A stretch of DNA of 64,000 bases from Bacillus sp. F19 (GTDB taxonomy: Bacteria; Bacillota; Bacilli; Bacillales; Bacillaceae): positions 3,002,001-3,066,000 of the forward strand of contig CP085710.1 in the NCBI GenBank assembly GCA_023823795.1, written 5' to 3'. Position 1 is the stretch's first letter. Each line of letters starts with the position of its first letter. Made by a program: the position numbers and the translations under genes. A model generated the notes under the pieces. The model worked only from the letters and a program-made list of their open reading frames with translations. It was not told where the DNA came from and made no database searches. Below are positions 46,601 through 53,000 of this stretch, piece by piece.

Positions 46601-46933
46601 TATTATTTCCTCAAGAAGGGCACTTTTTTCTGTTTCATCCTTATGCTGTAGATCGATTATTTCTATATAGGGCTTATGCTCTTTCAACACGACCTGAACG
46701 GGAGCTTTTAATTTTTCCCACCGAAACAATGTACGCAGCTGCTCATTGGTTTGGATAACGGACTCCCATGCTCTCATAAAGAATGACTCGTTAACGTCTC
46801 CTGAAATCTCGAGACATATCTGTTCGAAGTACACATCGCTATGCGGATCTTTTAAATAGTGGAACAAAATCCCCTCCTGTATTGGTGTCAGGCTAAGAAT
46901 GTCTTCCACATTTTGTTTATCCAATTTTGCCAT
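34685..46933 (-). CDS. Non-ribosomal peptide synthetase, C-A-T-E-C-A-T-C-A-T-C
   Basis: 4082 residues. Order with rough positions: C1 1-450 (HHILYDG), A1 470-960, T1 with GGDS ~996, E 1030-1490 (HHLAVDG ~1179, EGHGRH, RTVGWFT, FNYLGQF), C2 1510-1950 (HHLQLDG ~1654), A2 1970-2470, T2 GGQS ~2529, C3 (HHIISDG ~2713), A3, T3 GGNS ~3576, C4 (HHLISDG ~3769) to the end. By-eye specificity residues: A1 DPENIGNVD, A2 DIENIGAMT (both with E239/N278, seen in basic-residue pockets; uncertain), A3 DLTKVGHIG, the known Asp code. The N terminus (VEDILSLTPIQEGILFH) looks like a COM acceptor for the Asn module protein. There is no thioesterase; it ends in a C domain. AAAGGAGGAG precedes the ATG. Confidence 0.95.
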   Translation of the reverse strand: MAKLDKQNVEDILSLTPIQEGILFHYLKDPHSDVYFEQICLEISGDVNESFFMRAWESVIQTNEQLRTLFRWEKLKAPVQVVLKEHKPYIEIIDLQHKDETEKSALLEEIIIKDREKKIDLRDVPFRITLCKLEKEKYEMVISNHHILYDGWSNGIILKEFLKAYQCFSKSEKYNLPIKKKYKDFIKHIQNQDKEKQKIFWQDYLKGFDPQSRLESKKRKDQSIRNDRHYRIRFSKNELQGFTTKNEITLASLIYSLWGIVLQKNTNSNDIVFGSTVSGRAGAFNGIEEMVGLFINTIPLRIKRSPGETSIELIKAVNSALQNWELYGTTSLTDIKRHGELDEITDLFDTIVVFENYPLDQTVLNKKSDIAFNSYSATEMTNYGLSISISVFKDVEVCFSYNEQLYDSSTIKRLAQHFTLITDDVIKNPDKKIEQIEIIPPEEKKQILSDFNNTRTTYSNEYTISQLFEHQVVKAQDNIAVIYKERAVTYKELDEMSSSLANVLLRKCVQKGEIVGIMTEPSIEMIVGIIAVLKAGAAYLPIDPEYPEPRKRFMIKDSGTRFILTDEYLINNNNCLIEEFHKDCILLLDDNSLFSGETISPRLNPGPADLFAVFYTSGTSGKPKGVMIENQSVVNLIQWFGNTFNMTENRKLLLLTNYVFDPSIEDFFGTLLYGATLHIAEKNLILNSGSFCDYVDQHQIDIINFIPTVLKELLCTNRKLKSLRTVISGGERLEESLKDELIYRGFELYNNYGPAETTVDALSIKCSEENVSLGKPISNVRCYIFDKDQNLSPIGMPGELYIAGAGVARGYLNMPESTKNNFMNDPFIPNDRMYKTGDLGRWNQNGEIKFLGRSDHQIKIRGYRIEVAEIQNLLLKHIHIQDAAVIDWENDKGKKVLCAYIVSNAQFNSKSLREYLSEELPDYMVPSYYIQLEKLPLTSIGKLDRKKLPAPKIQTNKKYVAPTNKIEEDLLDVWSSVLGIEQEAISIEDNFFELGGDSILSIQIVGKALQKDIEITVSQMFQHQTIAELAAGVVEGKESKREEGTKTPETGEVLLTPIQKWFFEQDLENYHQWNQSILLETQPGINPALLSRSFHILTSYHDSFRLRYYQKDGEWVQVYSEANEHVLFDVYSFDQQDDQMQEIFTKLQYGLNITDGPLIRAAYFDFGNQEKGRLFVTAHHLAVDGYSWRVMIDDLQDIYEQLENSNTVQLPLKSLSFNKWSEYLYEYADSDQLKSELAYWQMNTPPTSKPIPVDIEGGLNTEESARTFSLMLTKDETDLLLRDIHHSFKTRIDDILLSALSRSLAKWSGTTLVDLEGHGRHTLLKEHDISRTVGWFTCVYPMILGDIEPEIHVEDVLKQVKERYRGIPKGGIGYEILYYLAEESIREQIASKPRAQVSFNYLGQFEQVLEKHQLFKISEVNTGPGRDLSGIRSHLLEIDCMIVDKKLYIEWKYSSNKHLPETIEQLANGFVHNLKHIIQYCQTNDHIFFTPSDFPLASIDQKKLDEWGKRYNTVEDIYTLSPVQQSMIFHHIYSPDSSVTVEQTVFSIESNLDIEVFERVWQTILDRHESLRASYHWEEGLKDPVQIIHKNIKVPFQVLDWTNLSEFEGLQKLERLIKDDRKRGFDLTKPPLMRIMVVKRGDSVYDVIWTHHHLQLDGWCNSILLKEIGEFYKAYCAGEKIEMGNALPFKDYIKWLRRQDRKKAEQFWRKALKGFKTPIRFDNIFPVKADPDELSTFGDVVYEVSQEKKQLIQNFARKHRITLNTLVQGAWAILLNRYSEEKDITFGVTSSGRPADLKNSDAMIGCFMNTLPFRVKVKSNIDLIPWLKDLQLKQAEMRQYEYTSLADIRSWSNVPRNSALYDLYESIVIVENYPFDAALKDGIGSLHVKSIRVEEQLDYPLVIYCNLQPELHFKLLFDSHFLNETEANQILAHLINILWDMIGSEDSQLGEISMLSEKELKHILIDSHPASMDYPKDKCFQDLFAAQVKSQLNQPAIIQNDESLSYKELDILSNKLAHRLIKLGVGPEVPVGLYVERSIKMAVGILGILKAGGAFLPIDADYPGDRVNMMLNDAQVPVLLTQTNLKPKIGSYEYHTICLDTEWDSLLKEPEDHPNSRVEPNNLAYIIYTSGSSGRPKGVMMPHEAVVSHSIDIVKRYELTPEDRVLQFSSISFDISLEQIFTTLAAGSSLVLRDKNIWTPNEFSRKCVELGLSVVNLPTSYWGEVIQEWHKSPEMIPDSKLRLVIVGGEQMSAEKVGIWESLSLDHVILLNAYGPAETAMTSTLYKVSGNGTKSANLRYIPVGRPLANRRVYILDESMQPLPIGVKGEIFIGGLPLARGYLKNPELTKDKFIQDPYCQDYGNRLYKTGDLGRFLRDGNIEVLGRKDDQTKIRGHRIDIGEIELVLNQCDNIKDSVVVVKNGETNEKYLVAFYVSATHVTNDLSSIRKFLRNNIPEYMIPSFIIQLEKLPMSPNGKIDRKTLTNTKIKVDIDGGYERPYNEIQQKLVRIWEKVLGTDGVGINHHFFEIGGQSLKAITLVSEIHRVFEVEIPLGKVFGSPTIKELALLIEETMEKKETYQTISPVAQQEFYEVSAAQKRMYIVSHLSGASTNYNISGAVFLDGKVNVLQLERAFQALIIRHESLRTSFAQANGHIIQKVHENLEWNIEHLHANESNLDSVVEGFIQPFDLERGPLFRVAIVEMSPSKYLLVYDMHHIISDGLSIGVLIREFVCLYQGNTLPNVRIQYKDFSGWQNRAIESGLLKSQEEYWVKTFSQEIPQLNLPTDYRRLDEPLFEGDGVQFNLEGSLTSKLNQISIEKGVTLYSLLLSAFNVLLSKYSGQEDIVVGTPVAGRLHSELENMVGMFVNTLALRNYPDSEMTLENFVKEVADQTVQALEHQEYSFEMLVDKLQLRKSLNRHPLFDVMFAFENVDGAKAQIDDFEITPYEYTNRTTKFDLELKATEQKGKLHFVFEYSTGLFRRDTIERMAKHFVKIIETIADDITISIGEIDLVTTEEKNIIMDFNEAGTLFPKEKTIKSIFEEQVVKHPYRTAVVFGHRKLTYKELNEKANQLAKYLIKKGARPNTVIGLLAEPSIEMVVGLWGIIKSGATYLPIDPEFPDERINFMLESSGSIALLIQSHLLTSNVYSGRVMVLENKDLLSEDTSNPVDISTFDDPIYIIYTSGTTGTPKGVPIKNQSLVNYISWFTREVNITYSDKTMLLSSFAFDLGYTSFYTALLNGCELHLAPKKCFTVPESLLTYLKDQKISFIKLTPSLFTHLLNNSLIEKDKNRMVLRLVVLGGEEMKAIDIEKFNSLYPNTEVMNHYGPTETTIGSIAQKIDFAKLNPLSQGTVIGKPIDNVKIFILDKHQKPVPIGVTGEICIAGVGLTEGYLNQTELNTGKFIEGSFLDHEKIKLYKTGDLGRFTCDGEVIFLGRMDNQLKIRGYRVELEEVTSVLLQHDSVVDAVVAAKEDKEGNNDLCAYIVLKEGENGSGIREYLSSKIPYYMMPSSFIKLDKIPLAPNGKLNVKALSEIADESLMRVEYETPGDSVEQKISEIWEQVLDVEKVGVNDSFFEMGGNSLKVMLLTAEIHKQFNVNIPLRESFKAPTIREMSKYVKKASENIYSSLQPLKNNEYYELSSAQKRLYTLHQMEGIGTSYNMPRATLLEGEIDLDKLEKAFCEIVKMHEALRTSFEVVEGEPKQRIQENAEVEIKYSVLDGDLFPNSKGEPTAEFINLVDKFIMPFDLSKAPLARIMVIRLSSDKHVLLTDMHHLISDGYSVSIMLNELSKLYQGQQLQKNRIQYKDFAGWQNEFLKTSAARKQEEYWLDILSGDLPVLNMPTNFPRPLMQSFEGDRFIFEGGKELKQRLDKLCLETDTTIFMVLSATFSILLAKYSSQQDIIVGLPILGRTHSDLKNTIGMFANTIAIRSFPNGNKSFVTFLTEVKEQLLKAYDNQDYQFDMLLDKLKIKREPGRNPIFSTMLALQDVQITENTIGNIKLTPIKYRNKISKFDLSLFVENGKEDISFELEFASNLFKIETIKKFANDFLFILDKVSFDREIKLEGVKIEGLVVENTEIENVTFHF

Positions 46934-49900
46934 CAGTAAGCTCCTCCTTTAGATGTTCATGTTGTGCTTCTTCCACAACCTTTCCTCTTTCCATCTTGAT
47001 TACCTTGTCTGCAAGATGGAAGTACCTGTCGTCATGAGTAATAGCAATAACACATTTTCCTTTGGCCTTTAAATCAGGCAATAGCTCCATATAGAAAAAA
47101 TATCTAAATTCGGGATCTTGATCCGCTGCCCATTCATCAAATAGATAAATAGGTTTGTCTTCCAAATAAGAGATTAACAAGGCTAACCTTTTCCGTTGAC
47201 CCGTAGAAAGTTTTGTTGTACTAAATTCCCCATTCTGAATTTGTATTTTTTCATCGATGCGCAGTATTCTTAAATACTTTTTTATTTCTTCTTCTTTCGA
47301 GCTACAATCAATTCCATAGACTTTTGTAAACAAGTAGTAATCACTAAATATCGCCGAATATAGTTCCTTTAACTCTTTTTGGCTTATTTTTTGATTGTTG
47401 ACGAATATGTCCCCGCTCTTGTTGGTATACAGACCAGTAATCAGTTTTGCAAGAGTGGATTTGCCGCTTCCATTCCCACCTGTTATGAAAACAATCTCGC
47501 CTGATTTGAATTGGAGGTCAATTGGTCCTACCCGGAAAGATTCTTCATGCTCACTATCGTATTGATATTCTAAATTTTCGAACTCCATTTTCAGTCTTCC
47601 AGGAGTTTTAAAAATACTGGCTGCTTCATTTTTATCAGCTTCATCCGCATTTAGATTCTCAGAAAAAGCTTTTATCCTCTTCCAGCTGATTTTCATCTGA
47701 ATAGCGTTTGGAATAGCATTAAGTATGCTATGAATAGGCCCTGTCATATAAAGAAAAACAAAAACATAACTTCTTAAGAAGTCGCTCTGTACATCTTTAA
47801 ACAGAATGGGAAATAGGAATGTGACGGCCCCGATCACCATAACAAACAGCAATTCACCAATAATAAAGACATTTGCAAATTTAAGGCCGCCCTTAATCCG
47901 TTTGTCCTTATACTCACCACAGCTTTCTTTCATGTCTTCTCTAAACTCTTCTCGTTTTGACTTTCCGATACTCAACTCTTTATAACCGCCAATGAGATCG
48001 TTGATATATCTAAAAAAGGTATTTTGAATATTCCGTGTTTGTTCCCAAAGATTATTGGCTGATCTTCCGGCTACATAATACATGCCTGCTGCGACTAGAA
48101 TGACCGCAATTGAAATAAGAAGTCCGAACACATTAATTACTCCCAGATAAACCAAACAACACAAGAGTGTGATTGAATCGGTCAGACCAGTGATAATTGT
48201 AGGTGCATGGTTACTGATAGCTTCTGTGTCATTATTTAATATGGTTTGAATTTTTTCGGATTCCATCTGTTCGATTTTCTCATATGGGTTATTTAAGATT
48301 TTGTCTAATAGAATAAGCCTTTGTTCATAAATCAGATTATTTGTAAGGGTGATTAACTGTGTTCGAACCAGCTTTTGTGCAAGTACATAAATGATGATTC
48401 CCAGCACAAAATATAAAAACAGACTATTGTTTGAATCGTTGGTACTATTTAAAGCTTCATTGATGATAAATATGATCATCGCATTTCCAAAACCACTAGT
48501 TACGCTCAACACAAAGAGCGGGAATAAATTCTTATTTTTATATAACGGAAAGATAGATATAAGCGACAAGTAAATAGAGAACAATACAACACCAGATAGA
48601 GTAGCCCAAGCCGCCAAACTCATGCTGATAGGTGCCCATACATTAACAAAATCCCAAGTAAGCCCTGTAAAGAATACAGACGGAACTTTAAAAAGGGAAT
48701 ACCCTGCCAACAAAGAAAACACGAACATTATAAATGGAACTCCAATGCGTTTAACTCTTTTTCCTTCCAGATTCCTCTTTTTCTGATACACCTGAATGAT
48801 TATTTGAAAAATAAAATATAGGGTAAGGCATGAAAAAGGAATCATAAACAAAAGTAAGGTAAAAGAAAAAGCATCAATGCTCTTATACATATCTTTTGTA
48901 TTAATTACTAATTCCTTCTCTGAGAGAATATCGATGATTCCTTGGCCAATGTTTTGAGTATAAGAGGAGTTCATGTTGGCCATGACTGCAACACCTATCT
49001 TTTCCTGAGGACGAAATACAATAAATGAGGAAAAATTGGGATTGCTTCCAGCATGCGAGATCTCGCCGGAACCGTTTTGGTATACTTCCCAACCTCCTGC
49101 ATAGGATGAACCATCCGCAGATGGCGGAACCGAGCGGTTAGGTATATGCGTCTTTTGAATCGCCTTTTGCTGGCCATCACTTAACATATACGTCCCAAAC
49201 TGCATACGAAGCCACTTTTCCATGTCTTCTGCATTTGAAATAAAATAACCTGCTGGGGTATTCCCGCGATAAATAGGTGCATTGTACTCTTTAGGCCTTA
49301 AAAAATTGATTTTGTAACCCTTAGACATTTCATATTTGGCAGCCTTTTCTCTGAACAAATAGGTATTATCCATTTCAAATGGGACTAATATGTTATTTTC
49401 AATGTATTTCTCAAATGATTGATTCGTTACTTTTTGTATAACCAAGCCTAGAATGTCATAGTTGATGCTTGCGTAAGTAAATTGCTCTCCTGGGTAAGTC
49501 TCCAATTTTTTATTTATCAGACCTCTAACGGTGTTTTCAAGCGCATCACCGTCATTTGCTGCTGGGATGTCTCCTATCGTTTGAAACGGAATTCCACTCG
49601 TATGATATAAAAGCTGTTCAAGTGTTATATCAACATTCTTATTGAGTTGCTGACCTTTATACTCGCCCACATATTTCATTTGAAACCAGGGCAAATACTT
49701 TTTGACTGGTTCTTTCAAATCTATTAACTTTTTTTCTGCAAGTGTATAGATCGCTAGAGCTGTAAATGACTTACTATTCGAGCCAATTTCAAATAAAGTT
49801 TGATCCGTTGCTCGTTGTTTTGTTTTGAGGTCGGAATACCCAAAACCTTTTTTATAAACAGCTTGGTCCCCTTTAACTACTACCACTGACATCCCTGGAA

Positions 49901-50099
49901 TTTTGCCTTCCTTCATTTGCTTTTTAATGAATGAGTCCAGCTTTTTTCCATAGTCATCGGATAATCCGGTAGATACTCTTTCATTCTCTGCATTTACTAT
50001 CTGTATTCCAGCAGTCATCTGCAATTGCAGTAAGACTACAAGGGCAATTAAAACGATTTTTATTCTAATCATGACTGAATCATTCCTCCCCTGCCTCAT
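46917..50099 (-). CDS. Prodrug-activating serine peptidase fused to cyclic-peptide-type ABC exporter
   Basis: 1060 residues. A signal-anchor (~10-32) leads to an S12/beta-lactamase-fold peptidase outside the membrane: SxxK = S107-NS-K110, catalytic Tyr Y209 (YAS, where many relatives have YxN), HAG 349-351. Three membrane helices follow (~410-435, 453-475, 488-515) as in ClbP, then an ABC exporter half: membrane helices to ~800, Walker A GGNGSGKST (874-882), signature LSTGQRKR (964-971), Walker B IYLFDEW with the 'FDEWAADQDP' hallmark of PvdE/SyrD exporters. It should export the peptide and remove the acyl-D-Asn cap. ATG 50099 overlaps the previous stop (ATGA); an ATG at 50072 after GGGGAGG is an alternative start. 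Confidence 0.9.
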   Translation of the reverse strand: MRQGRNDSVMIRIKIVLIALVVLLQLQMTAGIQIVNAENERVSTGLSDDYGKKLDSFIKKQMKEGKIPGMSVVVVKGDQAVYKKGFGYSDLKTKQRATDQTLFEIGSNSKSFTALAIYTLAEKKLIDLKEPVKKYLPWFQMKYVGEYKGQQLNKNVDITLEQLLYHTSGIPFQTIGDIPAANDGDALENTVRGLINKKLETYPGEQFTYASINYDILGLVIQKVTNQSFEKYIENNILVPFEMDNTYLFREKAAKYEMSKGYKINFLRPKEYNAPIYRGNTPAGYFISNAEDMEKWLRMQFGTYMLSDGQQKAIQKTHIPNRSVPPSADGSSYAGGWEVYQNGSGEISHAGSNPNFSSFIVFRPQEKIGVAVMANMNSSYTQNIGQGIIDILSEKELVINTKDMYKSIDAFSFTLLLFMIPFSCLTLYFIFQIIIQVYQKKRNLEGKRVKRIGVPFIMFVFSLLAGYSLFKVPSVFFTGLTWDFVNVWAPISMSLAAWATLSGVVLFSIYLSLISIFPLYKNKNLFPLFVLSVTSGFGNAMIIFIINEALNSTNDSNNSLFLYFVLGIIIYVLAQKLVRTQLITLTNNLIYEQRLILLDKILNNPYEKIEQMESEKIQTILNNDTEAISNHAPTIITGLTDSITLLCCLVYLGVINVFGLLISIAVILVAAGMYYVAGRSANNLWEQTRNIQNTFFRYINDLIGGYKELSIGKSKREEFREDMKESCGEYKDKRIKGGLKFANVFIIGELLFVMVIGAVTFLFPILFKDVQSDFLRSYVFVFLYMTGPIHSILNAIPNAIQMKISWKRIKAFSENLNADEADKNEAASIFKTPGRLKMEFENLEYQYDSEHEESFRVGPIDLQFKSGEIVFITGGNGSGKSTLAKLITGLYTNKSGDIFVNNQKISQKELKELYSAIFSDYYLFTKVYGIDCSSKEEEIKKYLRILRIDEKIQIQNGEFSTTKLSTGQRKRLALLISYLEDKPIYLFDEWAADQDPEFRYFFYMELLPDLKAKGKCVIAITHDDRYFHLADKVIKMERGKVVEEAQHEHLKEELTDGKIG

Positions 50100-53000
50100 A
50101 GGTTAAATATATTTTCCAGCTCTTCACTTGAGAGGTTTGCAGTTTCGAAATCAGATGGAGTAAATTCAGTATGATTCTTTTGGCAACAATGTTGAATCAA
50201 AGCTCTTAATTGACTCGTGTAAGCTCTAACAAAATCCGATATGGTTTCAGTTTTAAATTTGTTTCGGCTATATGTGATTGATAAATTTAACTTTTTATCC
50301 ACTGTGTATGCAACGATATCCACCAAACAATCCATTGCATTTGAATAACAGTTATCTCGGCCAGAGTATTCCTCCGCAAATTCAAATATTCCATTTGAAA
50401 ATGAAGCATTAAAATCACCTAGATAGTTAAATCGGACGTATTTTTGATTGTCAAACCTCCATTCATCCGAAATGTATTTCAAAACTCCATGACTCAAACC
50501 TTTACTAGGAATACTGCGCAATTGATCCTTTAATTGCTTGATCTGCTGCGATATATCTGTTTTTTCCACCTTCAAAAGAATTGGATATAAGCTCGTAAAC
50601 CATCCAACAGTTCTTGATACATCTATTTCCTCAGATAAGTCTTCACGCCCATGCCCTTCAACTTCAATGATCACTTCATTCTTTTTGATATAGTCAGACA
50701 ACACCATTGACAGTGCTATAATCATCAATTCGTCAGCTTTTGTTCGATAGGCTTCATTTGCTTTTTGAAAAAGTTGTGCCGTTTCTTCTTCTGTTAATTT
50801 TTGATCCATTTTCTCGCAAAACTCCATGCGATCAGGTCCTAAGTCAAAGTCTAAAAATGTTTCCTCCCGAGATTGATAAACATGATTCCAATATTGTTTG
50901 TCCTTGTCGGGGATTTTTTCGCTTAATTTTTCCAATTCAATTCCCCAATCTTGCACCGAATTGTTTTTTGGCGGCAATAAAGCAATCTCCTTATTCTCCA
51001 TCTGTAAATATAATCGGTTCATATCTTCAAAGATAATACGCCAAGATATCCCGTCTACAGCCAAATGATGTGCCGCCATCAAAAATCTTTTACCCTGATT
51101 CCCCAGATCGAATATACACGCTTTAAGCAGAATATCGTTTTCAATATTAAAGCTCGATTTTAACATTTCTCCAATTTCAGCTATATGAACGTTCTGATCT
51201 TGCACCGAATAGCATGATAAATCAAAGAATTTCAATTCAAACTTATGATCGAGATGTTTCTCGTTATAATATAACTTCTCCGTTTGGATCATATAATTCA
51301 ATCGGAAAGAGTCATGATGGCAAACCAATAATTGTAGAGCAGATTCAAGCATTTGCATGTTAATATCATCTTTCACCTTCAATAATACAGACTGCGAATA
51401 ATGATGGATGTTATCTAAGTTTTGTGAGAAAAACCAAGATGCAGATGGAAGTGACTGAATACTGCCAACGCATGGTTGATTTCTCCCATGCAATTTTTTA
51501 CCTGTTGTTTCTAAATGTAAAGCCATGTCTTCAATTACAGGATTAGACAAAATATCTTTTGTCTTAATTTTTAGTCCTTTCTCACTTAGCCTGGAAGCTA
51601 TCTGAATTGCTTTGATTGAATCTCCGCCTAGATGATAAAAGTTGTCCCGCATACGCACTTTATCTACATGTAACACCTGACGGATGACACATACTAGATC
51701 TTCTTCTATTGCAGCTTCAGTTGCTCGGCGTTTCGCAATTACAGGTTTAGGTAACGCATCCCTATCAACTTTTGCGTTAATTGTCAGTGGAATTTCTTTC
51801 AATGGAATAAAATGCGCAGGAATCATATATGCCGGCATAATTTTTTCAAAAAATCTGAATAATTCGGAAGCAGTGACCTCATTTTTCTCTATGTAATAAG
51901 CACAAAGATAACGATTTCCATCATGGTCCTCCCGATCGACCACTACTGCATCCCTGATACTCGGATGGTTTAATAAATTTCTTTCAATTTCGCCTAGTTC
52001 TATGCGAAAACCGCGGACTTTAATTTGATTATCGGCTCTTCCCAGAAATTCAATCTTGCTCTCATCGATAAACCTGGCTAAGTCACCTGATCTATACATC
52101 CGCTCTCCTGCAGAAAACGGATTCATAATAAATCTATCACGTGTCAAATCTAGTCTGTTTAGATAACCCCTCGCAACGCCGTCTCCTGAAATATAGATTT
52201 CCCCTACAGCACCCATTGGCACATGACGGAGATCAGAGTCTAACAAGTATATCTTCATATTTTGTGCAGGCATGCCAATTGGTACCGATGTTCCTATATC
52301 CTTTTCAACATCGAATTGATGAATCATACACCCGACAACTGTTTCTGTAGGTCCGTATTCATTGAATATTTTGATATCTCCGCCGAAGCGATTCTGAATG
52401 CTTTTAGCAAGGCTTACCGTTAAATCTTCTCCTCCAACAATAAACTTTTTGATTGAACTTACCCCTGACTCCACATCTTGTAAGAGGGATAAATGGGATG
52501 GAGTTAATTTGATAATACTTACTTTGCCTTCCCTAAGCATTTTATATAGGACATGTTCGTTTTCGTCAGCAGGATAAATGACAATCCGATTGCCGCTAAT
52601 TAGTGGGGTAAATATAGATGTAACCGTGAGATCAAAAGCAAGAGAAGAATATAAAGGAAAAATTTCGTCTTGACTTGATCCCACATATACGTTCTTTGCC
52701 CAACAAGTATAGTTAACCAATCCTTGATGCTCGATCAACGTCCCTTTAGGAGTTCCAGAAGAACCCGATGTGTATATGATGTACGCGAGGTCAGATGGGT
52801 CACTCAGAGTCTTAATATTAGAAGACTTACCCATATATAGATTTGCCGACTGAAGCTGAACAACTTCCACTTTGTTTGGGGAAATGTTCCATCGATTTGA
52901 GGTATCAAAGTTAGTCAGCAGCATAGAAATACCCGAATCTTCCAGCATATAATTGATTCGTTCAGATGGATAGTCAGGATCGAGAGGTAAGTATGCTGCT

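Noticed and set aside
46917..48000. Exporter ATPase as a drug resistance ABC gene unrelated to the cluster
   Set aside because: It is fused to the peptidase, overlaps both neighbours and carries the PvdE/SyrD motif, so it belongs to the biosynthetic operon.
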